Assembly: GCA_028283825.1 (NCBI GenBank)
Contig: JAPWJW010000001.1
Span: forward strand, 1,860,001-1,924,000
DNA from: Azospirillaceae bacterium
GTDB lineage: Bacteria > Pseudomonadota > Alphaproteobacteria > Azospirillales > Azospirillaceae
Reading direction: 5' to 3'
DNA: 64,000 nt
In this document: positions 44,175 through 52,822 of the stretch, piece after piece
Numbering within the stretch: the first letter of the stretch is position 1
How the letters are laid out: each line of letters opens with the position of its first letter
Made by a program: the position numbers and the translations under genes
Notes under the pieces: model-generated
What the model saw: only the letters and a program-made list of their open reading frames with translations
Told to the model about the DNA's origin: nothing
Database searches by the model: none

Positions 44175-46061
44175 CTACTCCGAAACCATGGTTATCGCCG
44201 TCGGCCTCGGTGCGAAGCCTTCGATGTCCAACTCGCCGCGGCACCCTTGTTCATCGGCGTGAACGACGGTGAAGCCTAAATTCCGATAATGCTCCCGCAC
44301 CATGCCGTTCTTGTCGGTGGCAATATATTGCCCCACCAGGCGGCGGGCCCCCAGGGCGCGGGCGCGTTCGGCGACCAGGTTCAGGGTGGTGACCTCCACC
44401 TGTCGTCCCAGCACCCGGCAACTCATCAGCCAAGTGTCGATGACGAAATCGTTCCCCTCAAGGCGCCCGATGATGATGCCGATGATGCCGTTGTCGCCGA
44501 ACCGGTCGGTGAGGCGAAGCTGCAACCCGACGGCAGCGCCATCTTCCATGACGCCCTGCACCTGGGCGTCGGTGTAGCGGCGGGTGGTCAGGTTGAACTG
44601 GTTCGTCTTGTTGATCAGCTGCACGATGCGCTGCAGGCCGATCCGGTCGAAATCGCGGCTGACCAGACGCATTTCCAGGCCGGCCAGATATGAGGCCATG
44701 TCCGTGGCCTGGGTGCGGAATGAATCGCGCAGCTGGTTGCCCGCATACTGGGTGGTGCGGGCCAGATCATCCTCGGTCACCGCCAGCCCTTCGAAATATC
44801 CGGCGGCGGCCAGGATCTTAGGAAAAAAGGTGGGGTCGTCCGATACTTCGGGCACCGCCACCATGGGCAGTTCCTGGCGCACGAGGTTGCGTTCGAACGG
44901 GTTGTCGTCAACGAACACGATGCTGTCGATGCCGATGTTCAGTTCCTTGGCGATGTGCCGCAAATTGGTGGCCTTGTCCGTCCAATTCGCGACGAAGCAG
45001 GCGATGTCCGGCAAATGCAGGATCATGTCGGGATGCCGCTCGAACGGCTCACGCGCGTTCTTGTCATCGTTCTTGGAACACACGGCCAGAATGACACCCC
45101 GGCGCGAAAGATCGCGGGCATAGGCCTGGAAGGCGACGTAGGCCTCACCCAAGGCGCTGCCCTGGCCCAGGGTGATGCCCTCAAGCCCGTCATCGCCGAT
45201 GACGCCGCCCCAAAGGGTGTTGTCCAAGTCCAAGGCCAGGCACTTGAACGACCGCCCCTGCTTGGCCGCCATCAGGCGCGCGACCAGATCCCCGTATAGG
45301 GGGGCCGCGGTCAACGCCACCTCCTGCTTCGAACGGTGCCAAAGGCCCTCGCCGTGCCAGGCGCCCAGTCCGTGTTCGGCGGCCTGGGCATCCACGGCCA
45401 GGATGTCCACACCCTCCTCATCCGCGATGGCGCGCAAGCGGTCATTGAGGTACGTGACGCCCCAGGCGCGTGAGCCGGGCAGCCGGTGCTCGTTATTGCC
45501 CAACAGGGCGGGAAACACCGGCAGGCAGGCCTGCTGGATCACCAGGCCCCCGAACGCCCGTCGCGCCAGCCGCCAGCAATGCCGCACCTCTTCCAAGGTG
45601 GCATCCAATGTCCCCCGCGCCTCCGCCGCCGTCTGGCCGATGCGCAGGCTGCTGGTCAGCGTCACCGCGTCCAGGGCGAACAGCACGACCGTCGGGCGGA
45701 AGGCGTACAGGGCGGAGCCCTCGTCCTCCAACTCCTGGCGATACTGGCCATAGTCGTTCTCGTAGACCGAAACATGAAGGCCGCGGCGCAAACCGCCGAT
45801 CCGGATGCCGGGCTTCAGGTGCGTCAATGTGGCACTGCCAAGGATGGCGAGCCTGACGGGTTTGCCGGTGATCCCGTCTGGAACGGTTTCCCCCCAACGA
45901 CGGACCACCATCTCATCCAACGCGTTGGTTTGGGAAAAGCCCAGGCGGGCATTGGCCAGGGTGACGGCCTGGACCCAGGCCGCGTCGGGCGTCTTGGCAA
46001 AGTCCTTAAGCGCCGACCGCCAGCCATCAACCTCGGGGAGCCACGACAAGTCAGTCATCAT
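44175..46061 (-). CDS. FkbH-like HAD-IIIC phosphatase/acyl-ACP loading enzyme
   Basis: A 628-residue enzyme in three parts: an N-terminal SGNH-like domain (LAILGSATLTHLKPGI), a central HAD domain (LALDLDNTLWGGVIGDDGLE with the catalytic Asp-x-Asp, CSKNDDKNA, IVFVDDNPFERNLV), and a C-terminal GNAT-like domain (RFGDNGIIGIIIGRLEGNDF, YRNLGFTVV). Characterised FkbH proteins dephosphorylate 1,3-bisphosphoglycerate and load a glyceryl group onto an ACP. The adjacent ACP (3 nt away) fits this reaction. The final product is unknown; relatives act in polyketide extender synthesis or surface-glycan acylation. It lies between selC and selD but has no evident link to selenium. Confidence 0.88.
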   Translation of the reverse strand: MMTDLSWLPEVDGWRSALKDFAKTPDAAWVQAVTLANARLGFSQTNALDEMVVRRWGETVPDGITGKPVRLAILGSATLTHLKPGIRIGGLRRGLHVSVYENDYGQYRQELEDEGSALYAFRPTVVLFALDAVTLTSSLRIGQTAAEARGTLDATLEEVRHCWRLARRAFGGLVIQQACLPVFPALLGNNEHRLPGSRAWGVTYLNDRLRAIADEEGVDILAVDAQAAEHGLGAWHGEGLWHRSKQEVALTAAPLYGDLVARLMAAKQGRSFKCLALDLDNTLWGGVIGDDGLEGITLGQGSALGEAYVAFQAYARDLSRRGVILAVCSKNDDKNAREPFERHPDMILHLPDIACFVANWTDKATNLRHIAKELNIGIDSIVFVDDNPFERNLVRQELPMVAVPEVSDDPTFFPKILAAAGYFEGLAVTEDDLARTTQYAGNQLRDSFRTQATDMASYLAGLEMRLVSRDFDRIGLQRIVQLINKTNQFNLTTRRYTDAQVQGVMEDGAAVGLQLRLTDRFGDNGIIGIIIGRLEGNDFVIDTWLMSCRVLGRQVEVTTLNLVAERARALGARRLVGQYIATDKNGMVREHYRNLGFTVVHADEQGCRGELDIEGFAPRPTAITMVSE

Positions 46062-46293
46062 GCCCCCTCACCATGTTCCGCAGAATGCAAAATCCCCATT
46101 CGAATTCAATGACATCGCTGAAGCCGGGCGACGCCCGCCAACATGTTGAAACCATATCCACTTCCATCAGAACCGTTTGTGAAATTACGGATAGGTTCCT
46201 GGCGATGGCACGGGCCGGTGCGGATCAAGCTGGCGACGTGGCTGAAGCGGCCTCCGTTCGGTGAAATATGGACAGACCTCCCCCTATAACGAC
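46062..46293. other. intergenic region upstream of the FkbH gene
   Basis: No convincing gene. A 63-codon open frame at 46073-46264 on the plus strand lacks a ribosome site and family resemblance. The area is moderately AT-rich and probably holds the promoter of the FkbH-ACP islet on the minus strand, but I cannot pick a clear -35/-10 pair. Confidence 0.4.
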
Positions 46294-46317
46294 CTGGGGG
46301 GCCTTACGGCCCCCCAG
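46294..46317 (-). terminator. terminator-like hairpin after selD
   Basis: A perfect 10-bp stem CTGGGGGGCC-TTAC-GGCCCCCCAG lies 46 nt beyond the selD stop. It lacks a U-run on the minus strand and so may act as a processing or stability element. Confidence 0.6.
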
Positions 46318-46362
46318 AAAATGTCAGGCGGCCGCGACCGCAGCCTATTGAAAGGGCAGGTG

Positions 46363-47409
46363 TCAAAGAACCCGCAGCACCGGCTCCCCTTCCGTCACCC
46401 GGCCGATGATGGTGGCGCGGGGATAACCCGCCGCCACGATCCGCCGGCAAATTTCCTCCGCCCGTTCCGGCGCCACCGCCACCAGCAGGCCGCCGGAGGT
46501 TTGCGGGTCGGTCACCAGGGCGCGCTGCCAGTCGGGGAAGCTTTCGGGCAAGCGGATCTCATCACCATAGCTGGCCCAGTTGCGGTGGGAGGCACCGGTG
46601 ATGAAGCCGCCCTGGGCCAGGGCGTGGGCCTGGGACAGGAAAGGCAGGCGGTTCCATTCCACCTCGAGCGTCAGCTTGGCGCCGCGCGCCATTTCCAGGC
46701 CGTGGCCGCCCAGGCCGAAACCGGTGACATCGGTGATGGCGTGCACGTCCGGATCCTGCGCCAGGGTGGCGCCCACGGCGTTCAGCAGGGTGGTGCTGGC
46801 CACCATCTCCGTATAACCGGCGGCGTCCAGCTTCTGCTTCTTGAAGGCGGAGGAATAGACGCCCACGCCCAGGCCCTTGGTCAGGATCAGGACGTCGCCG
46901 GCCCTGGCGGTGGCGTTGCGGCGGATGGCGGCCGGCGGGGCGATGCCGATGACGGCCAGGCCGTAGATCGGCTCCACACTGTCGATGGAATGGCCGCCGG
47001 CCACGGGGATGCCGGCCTCGGCACAGACCGCGGCGCCACCGGCCAGGATCTCCCGCACCACATCGGTCGACAGCTTGCCCAGCGGCATCCCCAGGATGGC
47101 CAGCGCGAAGATGGGCCGGCCGCCCATGGCGTAGACGTCGGACAGGGCGTTGGTGGCGGCGATGCGGCCGAAGTCGCGCGGGTCGTCCACCACCGGCATG
47201 AAGAAGTCGGTGGTGGCGATGATGCAGTGGCGGTCATCCAGCTGCCACACTGCGGCATCGTCACCCGTCTCCGTCCCCACCAGCAGGTTGGCATAGGGTG
47301 CCGCCTGCGGCTGGCCCGCCAGCAGCTGTTGCAGCACGGCCGGCGCCAGCTTGCAGCCACAGCCGCCGCCATGTGCCAGGTCGGTCAATCGCAGGGGGGT
47401 GTCGGACAT
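46363..47409 (-). CDS. selD: selenide, water dikinase
   Basis: A 348-residue ATP-dependent enzyme that makes selenophosphate, the selenium donor for SelA. N-terminal [11 protein letters not shown] holds the catalytic Cys and Lys (Cys, not Sec, in this homologue). Further family motifs: [57 protein letters not shown] and [13 protein letters not shown]. The ATG at 47409 is chosen because GGAAGG is 8 nt before it; an ATG two codons earlier is too close to that site. Divergent from a membrane permease; about 4 kb from selC. Confidence 0.96.
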   Translation of the reverse strand: MSDTPLRLTDLAHGGGCGCKLAPAVLQQLLAGQPQAAPYANLLVGTETGDDAAVWQLDDRHCIIATTDFFMPVVDDPRDFGRIAATNALSDVYAMGGRPIFALAILGMPLGKLSTDVVREILAGGAAVCAEAGIPVAGGHSIDSVEPIYGLAVIGIAPPAAIRRNATARAGDVLILTKGLGVGVYSSAFKKQKLDAAGYTEMVASTTLLNAVGATLAQDPDVHAITDVTGFGLGGHGLEMARGAKLTLEVEWNRLPFLSQAHALAQGGFITGASHRNWASYGDEIRLPESFPDWQRALVTDPQTSGGLLVAVAPERAEEICRRIVAAGYPRATIIGRVTEGEPVLRVL

Positions 47410-47682
47410 CTTCATCGCCTTCCATAATCAGGGCTGTTGCGCGAAGTGGGCGACCGCCATGCGTCGCGTGCGTCAACATTGCCAACAATGGATAGCGCCG
47501 TTAAGACTGTAATCGTTCCACCGATGATGCCCGTCACCCATGCGTTCCACACCTGTTGCGCAACGGGGAAGGCAGGAGGCGTCTCGGTTCCGGAACCGTG
47601 GCCCGGTCGGGTCCAACCCCACGCGGGACGGCAGGGCCGTTTCGCGCGGGTTCGATCACGCCCACGGAATGCGATCCTTCGA
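47410..47682. other. selD-permease divergent intergenic region
   Basis: This 273-nt gap should contain both divergent promoters. An open frame from 47437 joins the permease but has no hydrophobic or conserved content, so I treat it as non-coding. No clear operator or riboswitch was recognised. Confidence 0.4.
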
Positions 47683-48729
47683 ATGACCACGCAGAAGACC
47701 CACAAGCTTAACCCGATGACCGGCGCGCTGATCGTCGCCCTCATCGCCATCGCCGGCCTTTTCTATGTGAAATGGTCGCCCTATTACGCCCGCGCCTTCG
47801 TGGCAGCCAGCAACCACGCCATCGGCAAGTCCATCCTGATGGGCAATGACGCCGCCGCCCCCGTCCCATCCTGGGACGCGGCGGTGGGCTACGCGCTGGC
47901 CTACGGCAAGGCCATCTGGCAGGCCATGGTGCTGGGCCTGCTGCTGGGCTCCGCCATCCAGGCCTTGCTGCCGGTCAACTGGGTGGCGCGCGCCCTGGGC
48001 CGCACCGGCTTCGGCAGCGTGCTGGCCGGCGGCCTGCTGTCCCTGCCCGGCATGATGTGCACCTGCTGTGCCGCCCCCGTGGTGGTGGGCCTGCGCCGGC
48101 AGCAGGCGTCCCCCGGGGCCGCCATGGCCTTCTGGCTGGGCAACACCGTGCTGAACCCGGCGACGCTGATCTTCATCGGCTTCGTCCTGGGCTGGCAGTG
48201 GACGGGCCTGCGTCTGGCGCTGGGCCTGGTGATGGTCCTGGGCCTGGGCGCGCTGGTCAACCGCTTCAGCCCCATCGCCGACCAGGGTGCCGCATTGCTG
48301 GCGCTTCAGGCGGAGGCGGAAGCCGAGAACCCCTTCGCCCGCTGGCTGCGCATCCTGGGCCGCATGGCCCTGCGCCTGATCCCGGAATATGTGGTGATCG
48401 TCCTGGCGCTGGGGGCCGCCCGCGCCTGGCTGTTCCCCGCCATCGGGCCGGACATCGGCAACAGCTTCATCTGGATCGCCGCCTTCGCCATCGCCGGCAC
48501 CCTGTTCGTCATCCCCACGGCGGGTGAGGTTCCCATCATCCAGGCCATGCTGTCGCTGGGCATGGGGGTCGGCCCCGCCGGCGCCCTGCTGATGACCCTG
48601 CCACCCGTCAGCCTGCCGTCCGTCGCCATGCTGGCCCGGTCCTTCCCGCCCAAGGCCATGGTCATCACCGTCAGCGCCGTGGTGGTGCTGGGCATCGTCA
48701 GCGGCTACCTGGCCGTGGCGCTGTTCTGA
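47683..48729 (+). CDS. COG0701-type inner-membrane permease
   Basis: A 348-residue polytopic membrane protein with about eight helices in two halves. The first half holds LLSLPGMMCTCCAAPVVVGL and GAAMAFWLGNTVLNPATL; the second repeats the pattern (LFVIPTAGEVPIIQAMLSLG). This matches the DUF318/ArsP-related permease family, some members of which export organoarsenicals. The Cys pair C-T-C-C in a membrane segment is notable. It is divergent from selD. A function in moving selenium or other metalloid compounds is possible but only inferred from position. The start at 47683 (MTTQKTHKLNP) precedes the first helix. Confidence 0.8.
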   Translation: MTTQKTHKLNPMTGALIVALIAIAGLFYVKWSPYYARAFVAASNHAIGKSILMGNDAAAPVPSWDAAVGYALAYGKAIWQAMVLGLLLGSAIQALLPVNWVARALGRTGFGSVLAGGLLSLPGMMCTCCAAPVVVGLRRQQASPGAAMAFWLGNTVLNPATLIFIGFVLGWQWTGLRLALGLVMVLGLGALVNRFSPIADQGAALLALQAEAEAENPFARWLRILGRMALRLIPEYVVIVLALGAARAWLFPAIGPDIGNSFIWIAAFAIAGTLFVIPTAGEVPIIQAMLSLGMGVGPAGALLMTLPPVSLPSVAMLARSFPPKAMVITVSAVVVLGIVSGYLAVALF

Positions 48730-48734
48730 GTTTA

Positions 48735-48895
48735 CCAGCGGCACGAGGGTGCACCCTCGTGCCGCTGTAGGCCCCGACGGGGCCGCCGGAGCCTTTCGGG
48801 GAACGTTAGTGGACTGAAAGGCGAGGAAGCCCCAAGCCAGCGGATGCTGGCGCCCGGCGTTTGAGGGGGCCTTTGATCGGTCAAGATCAAAGGCC
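48735..48895 (+). repeat. structured intergenic repeat, copy 4
   Basis: Copy 4. Hairpin 1 is a perfect 32-nt palindrome with 16-bp arms (48736-48767). Hairpin 2 is GGCCCC-GAC-GGGGCC. Hairpin 3 is GCCTTTC/GAAAGGC around CGGGGAACGTTAGTGGACT. Hairpin 4 is GCCAGC-GGAT-GCTGGC. The terminal hairpin GGCCTTTGATC/GATCAAAGGCC (48868-48895) covers the stop codon of the convergent CPBP gene (48887-48889). It begins 5 nt after the permease stop. Confidence 0.88.
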
Positions 48896-49786
48896 GCGCG
48901 GTACCCGCACTTTGGCCACGCCGCGCGGCGTGGTCACCGTCAGCGCCGCGAAAGCGCACAGCACGGCGATGAAGGCGAAGACGCTGCCTTCCGGGCCGAC
49001 GGCGCCGCCGGTGATCCAATCGGACCCGGCGGGGGTGAAATCCAGCAAGTGCCCCCGATCCAGATAGCCGCTGCCGGCCGCCCCGAACAGCGGCGCGCTG
49101 GCCCAGTTCCAGCCGGTGTGATAGCCGGTGGACCACCAGAACGATCCCGTGCGGTAGACGGCATAGGCCAGCAGCGCGCCTTGCAGGAATAGCCGCACCA
49201 GCCAGATCGTGGTGGCGCCGGGATTGCCCAGGTGCAGGACGGAAAACATCAGGCCGGACACCAGCACGGCGCCGCGCCAGCCGACGAAACGTTCGGCGAT
49301 CAACACCACGGCCACGCGGCCGAACAGTTCCTCGCCCATGGCGCCGATGAAATCGAACACGAACCAGCCGGTGCCGTTCAGCACGGCGGCCCCCGCCGAT
49401 TGCCGCCCCACCGCCACCGTGGCGCTACCGGTCGCGAGGATGGCCAGGATGGCGGCGATCATCACGGCAAGGCCGGTGACGATGCCGATTCCGGCGAACC
49501 GCAGGGCCTTGGGCGCCAGCAGCGGCGGCCCGTCCAGGCGATAGCCCAGGATGGCGCACACCCCGGCGACGACCGCCATGTCCAGGATCAGCCGCACGAT
49601 CATCCGCACCGCATAGGGCGGCAGGCCCATGGCGCCATCGGTGATGGTGTGCAGGTCGAACGCCACCGCCAGGGGGTGGTAGAGCGCATGTTCAACCGTA
49701 TCGAACAAGAAATAGGCCGCGACTAGGAACACCAGCCCCAGCCATCGCCGCAAGGGCCCCCATTCGACGGCGACGGATGATGCCAT
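48887..49786 (-). CDS. CPBP-family intramembrane metalloprotease
   Basis: A 299-residue membrane protein with about eight hydrophobic segments. The CPBP (Abi/CAAX protease-like) motifs are GEELFGRVAVVL (EExxxR), MFSVLHLGNP (FxxxH) and GYHTGWNWASAP (HxxxN-type). Roles in bacteria range from protein processing to bacteriocin immunity; no target is visible. The ATG at 49786 (MASSVAVEWGPLRRW) directly precedes the first helix; an extension to 49960 has no features. The last codons and stop lie in the terminal hairpin of repeat copy 4. Confidence 0.85.
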   Translation of the reverse strand: MASSVAVEWGPLRRWLGLVFLVAAYFLFDTVEHALYHPLAVAFDLHTITDGAMGLPPYAVRMIVRLILDMAVVAGVCAILGYRLDGPPLLAPKALRFAGIGIVTGLAVMIAAILAILATGSATVAVGRQSAGAAVLNGTGWFVFDFIGAMGEELFGRVAVVLIAERFVGWRGAVLVSGLMFSVLHLGNPGATTIWLVRLFLQGALLAYAVYRTGSFWWSTGYHTGWNWASAPLFGAAGSGYLDRGHLLDFTPAGSDWITGGAVGPEGSVFAFIAVLCAFAALTVTTPRGVAKVRVPRGL

Positions 49787-49996
49787 GGCGGAGCCTGCCT
49801 TTGATCGTGAGAGTGCGTACCGGCTGTCAGTAGCCGGCACCGGCGCCGAACGCCAGTGCCGCATGATGGGAGGCGCACTGGGGCCACGGCCATCCCGGAA
49901 CGGTTGGTCCGGAGTGTCCCGCATTTCACGCCATTTATCTTCAGCAAGGCGCATCCCCATCTTCAGTCACACCAATCAATCTGGAGTGACGGCCAA

Positions 49997-50989
49997 ATGG
50001 CACGCGTCGTTCGTTTTTGCGAGTATGGGGGACCGGAGGTCCTGCGCATCGAGGATGTGGACGTTCCCGCCCCCAAGCCGGGACAGGTGCAGATCCAGGT
50101 CAAGGCGCTGGGCCTGAACCGGGCGGAATCCATGCTGCGCACCGGCCACTATGTCGAGGCGCCGAAATCCTGGCCCTGCGGCCTGGGGTATGAGGCGGCG
50201 GGCGTGGTGGCGGCCCTGGGCGCGGATGTCTCGGGCTTCACCGTCGGCGACGCCGTCAGCGTGGTGCCGGCGGACTCCCAGATCGGCTGGCCGGCTTATG
50301 GCGAACTGGCCAATTTCGAACAGCACCTGGTGGTGAAGCATCCACCGACGCTCAGTTGGGAAGAGGCGGCCGCCACCTGGATGCAGTACGTCACGGCCTA
50401 CGGTGCGCTGATCGACCTGGCCGGGCTGGGCAAGGGCGATTTCGTCGCCATCACCGCCGCCAGCAGCAGCGTCGGCCTGGCCGCCATCCAGATCGCCCGC
50501 ATGGTGGGCGCCACCCCCATCGCCGTCACCCGCACCCATGCCAAGTGCCCGGCCCTGCTGGACGCCGGTGCCGCCCACGTCGTGGCCAGCGCGGAGGAGG
50601 ATCTGGAGGCACGGCTGAAACAGATCGCGGGCCCCACCGGCGTGCGCGTGGTGTTCGACCCCATTGGCGGCCCGGCCTTCGTGCCCCTGACCGCCGCCAT
50701 GTCCCGGGGCGGCATCCTGATCGAATACGGCGCGCTGAGCCCGGAGGCGACACCCTTCCCCCTGTTCAACGTGCTGGGCAAAAGCCTGACGCTGCGGGGC
50801 TATCTCTACAATGAGGTCACCAGCGATCCGGAACGGCTGAATGCCGCCAAGGCCTTCATCGTGGACGGCCTGGCATCAGGCGCGTTGAAACCCATCATCG
50901 CCCGCACCTTCGCCTTCGACGACATCGCCGAGGCCCACCGCTACCTGGAATCGAACCAGCAGTTCGGCAAGCTGGTCGTGAGGGTGTAG
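49997..50989 (+). CDS. zinc-type alcohol dehydrogenase-like quinone oxidoreductase
   Basis: A 330-residue medium-chain dehydrogenase/reductase. N-terminal GroES-like domain (VVRFCEYGGPEVLRIEDVDV, LGYEAAGVVAALGADVSGF) and a Rossmann domain (AASSSVGLAAIQIARMVGAT). The structural zinc cysteines are absent, so it belongs to the quinone oxidoreductase branch; it probably reduces quinones or enones with NADPH. The stop codon TAG is supplied by repeat copy 5 (TGTAGGCTGCGAC), so the C-terminus ends exactly at the repeat junction. Confidence 0.88.
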   Translation: MARVVRFCEYGGPEVLRIEDVDVPAPKPGQVQIQVKALGLNRAESMLRTGHYVEAPKSWPCGLGYEAAGVVAALGADVSGFTVGDAVSVVPADSQIGWPAYGELANFEQHLVVKHPPTLSWEEAAATWMQYVTAYGALIDLAGLGKGDFVAITAASSSVGLAAIQIARMVGATPIAVTRTHAKCPALLDAGAAHVVASAEEDLEARLKQIAGPTGVRVVFDPIGGPAFVPLTAAMSRGGILIEYGALSPEATPFPLFNVLGKSLTLRGYLYNEVTSDPERLNAAKAFIVDGLASGALKPIIARTFAFDDIAEAHRYLESNQQFGKLVVRV

Positions 50990-51089
50990 GCTGCGACCGC
51001 AGCCGCCGGAAGTTTTCGGGGAGCGTAGCGGACTGAAAACTGAGGATAAGCCAAGCCAGCGGATGCTGGCGCCCGGCGTTTGAGGGGGC
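50985..51089 (+). repeat. structured intergenic repeat, copy 5 (partial)
   Basis: A shortened copy lacking hairpin 1 and the terminal hairpin. It retains hairpin 2 (GGCTGC-GACC-GCAGCC), hairpin 3 (AGTTTTC/GAAAACT around CGGGGAGCGTAGCGGACT), hairpin 4 (GCCAGC-GGAT-GCTGGC) and the GCGCCCGGCGTTTGAGGGGG tail. Its first bases contain the stop codon of the quinone oxidoreductase gene. A normal terminator follows 16 nt later. Confidence 0.85.
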
Positions 51090-51104
51090 ATGATCAAATA
51101 AAAA

Positions 51105-51131
51105 CGGCCCCGGTTGCGCCAACCGGGGCCG
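51105..51131. terminator. bidirectional rho-independent terminator
   Basis: CGGCCCCGGTT-GCGCC-AACCGGGGCCG is a perfect 11-bp stem. It has AAAA before it and TCTTCTTTTCC after it, giving a U-rich tail on both strands. It separates the convergent quinone oxidoreductase and fdhE genes. Confidence 0.85.
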
Positions 51132-51144
51132 CTCTTCTTTTCCG

Positions 51145-52071
51145 CTACGCCAACAGCAACGGGTTGGGTGCGTGGCGCAGCCAGCCGACTTCGGCCACCA
51201 TCAGGTCCAGGCCCAGGCTGGCCAGATCGTCGGCGTAGGGGTCCAGGTTGGTGTCCTTGCCCACATACAGCATCTTCGCATAGGTGTGGCAGTCGTCGCA
51301 GGTTTCCACCTGTACCGCCCCATTCTCACCCTCCACGCTTTTCAGCGACAGGTGGCCCGACTGGCCGCAGGTGATGCACACCGCCCGCACATGGTTCCAG
51401 GCGGTGGAGCAGAGGGAGCAGAACAGGTACCGCACCCCCGGCGTCTTGCCCGAGGCGGTGATGACACCCGACACCGCCGTGGAACCGCAGCAGGGGCACA
51501 AATTGCGCTCCGGCAGCAGGGGCACGTCGGCCGCGTCCAGGCCGGCGGCCAGCTTGGTGAAATAGACCTGCAAGGCGGCGGCGATGAACACGGCGCGGCC
51601 GGCATCGTCGGGGTTGACCTCACCGTGCAGGAAGTCGTCCGCCAGCCGTTCCAGCGTCTCCTCATCCACGTCGTTCAGGCTGTCGATGACGGCGGCCACC
51701 AGTTCCGGCATGTCGGGCAGCCGGTCGAAATAACGCAGGATCAGGGTCAGCGCCTCACGCCAGGCCCCATCGCGGTCGTGGCCGTCGGCGGCCAGCGGCG
51801 GCATGCCGGCCCCCGTGGCCTTGGCCATGTCGTCGGCGTCCGGCTCGGGCACGTCGATCATGTCGGCGGCCTCATGCTGGGCCTGCGACAGCTCGCTCAG
51901 GAAACCCAGCCACTCGCCCATGGGGTGGTCGATGGACAGCACGCCCAGCCGGCCGGAGGTTCGGGCGAAACGGGTGGCCGGATCGGGCAGGATCACGGGA
52001 TCGGGCGTGCTGACACCACCCTGCGGGTTCCCTATCCACGGCGCCTTCGGCGCCACTTCACCCTGTCTCAT
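51145..52071 (-). CDS. fdhE: formate dehydrogenase accessory protein FdhE
   Basis: A 308-residue cytoplasmic protein needed for assembly of respiratory formate dehydrogenase. Rubredoxin-like metal sites are visible as four Cys pairs: NLCPCCGS, FCSLCSTAW, VCITCGQSG and TCDDCHTY. The C-terminal DLASLGLDLMVAEVGWLRHA is typical of the family. CAGGAG lies 7 nt before the ATG. It is last in the fdoGHI-fdhE order, separated from fdoI by a hairpin. Confidence 0.93.
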   Translation of the reverse strand: MRQGEVAPKAPWIGNPQGGVSTPDPVILPDPATRFARTSGRLGVLSIDHPMGEWLGFLSELSQAQHEAADMIDVPEPDADDMAKATGAGMPPLAADGHDRDGAWREALTLILRYFDRLPDMPELVAAVIDSLNDVDEETLERLADDFLHGEVNPDDAGRAVFIAAALQVYFTKLAAGLDAADVPLLPERNLCPCCGSTAVSGVITASGKTPGVRYLFCSLCSTAWNHVRAVCITCGQSGHLSLKSVEGENGAVQVETCDDCHTYAKMLYVGKDTNLDPYADDLASLGLDLMVAEVGWLRHAPNPLLLA

Positions 52072-52094
52072 GGGTCCAACTCCTGAAAAGCAAT

Positions 52095-52124
52095 CGGGGC
52101 GCGGCCTTCCCAGGCCACGCCCCG
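52095..52124 (-). terminator. hairpin between fdoI and fdhE
   Basis: CGGGGCGCGGCC-TTCCCA-GGCCACGCCCCG forms a 12-bp stem with one mismatch; on the minus strand it is followed by ATTGCTTTTC. It may attenuate transcription into fdhE. Confidence 0.6.
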
Positions 52125-52147
52125 TGATAGATAGGCGCTGATGCCGT

Positions 52148-52822
52148 TCAGTGCTCGCGGAATTTCGCGGTGGAGGTCGGCGTCGGGCCGGGGGAGCCGC
52201 TGGCGGCCAGGCTGCGGAACCACTTGCGATGGTGCCGGAAGGCCCAGCCGGGCGTGACCCAGCCGTGCAGCATGGCCCGCATGGAGCCCTTCACCCACAG
52301 CGCGGCATAAACGTGCACAATCCAGATCAGGATGGCGCCGATGGCCCCCAGGCTGTGGATCAGCACGGCGACGCGCTGCGTCTCGATGGAGGTGGAATGG
52401 CCGAAGTACACTTCCCAGATCAGGATGCCGGTGACGAACAGCACCGGGATGATCAGGGCCATGCCCCAGAACACCACCTTCTGCCCGGCGTTGAAGCGGG
52501 CAACCTCGGGCACGCCCTCTTCCCGGTTATCCAGGATCTGGTCCAGCTTCTTGGCCCATTCCAGATCCTCGCGCTTCCACAAATTGTCCCGCCAGAACTG
52601 GATGAACAAACCTAAGAAGCTGACGATCAGGCACACGCCCAGCCAGGGATGGACCGCCCGCATCCACTGCCCGCTGCCGAACAGGTTCGACAGCGCGAAG
52701 AAGATGGGGTGGAACATGGCCAGGCCCGACAGGGTCAGCAGCACGAAGCACAGGCCGGTGATCCAGTGGTTGATCCGGGTCACCGTCGAGTTGCGGACGA
52801 TGGTTCCCTTCGGGTAGCTCAT
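52148..52822 (-). CDS. fdoI: formate dehydrogenase gamma subunit (cytochrome b556)
   Basis: A 224-residue inner-membrane cytochrome b with four helices ([76 protein letters not shown]). Histidines in these helices (RINHW, HPWLG, IHSLG, VHVYA) are candidates for haem b ligands. It takes electrons from the beta subunit and reduces quinone. The ATG overlaps the fdoH stop by four bases. Confidence 0.93.
   Translation of the reverse strand: MSYPKGTIVRNSTVTRINHWITGLCFVLLTLSGLAMFHPIFFALSNLFGSGQWMRAVHPWLGVCLIVSFLGLFIQFWRDNLWKREDLEWAKKLDQILDNREEGVPEVARFNAGQKVVFWGMALIIPVLFVTGILIWEVYFGHSTSIETQRVAVLIHSLGAIGAILIWIVHVYAALWVKGSMRAMLHGWVTPGWAFRHHRKWFRSLAASGSPGPTPTSTAKFREH

Noticed and set aside
46073-46264. 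A 63-codon plus-strand frame between the FkbH and selD genes
   Set aside because: No ribosome site, no resemblance to known proteins, and it overlaps the expected promoter of the FkbH gene.
47437-47682. N-terminal extension of the permease gene by 82 codons
   Set aside because: The extension is Pro/Arg-rich with no hydrophobic or conserved content, and the ATG at 47683 starts a normal permease.
371-51089. The dispersed repeats as a CRISPR array or insertion sequence
   Set aside because: Copies are kilobases apart, have no spacers, no terminal inverted repeats matching each other, and no transposase or cas gene is nearby.
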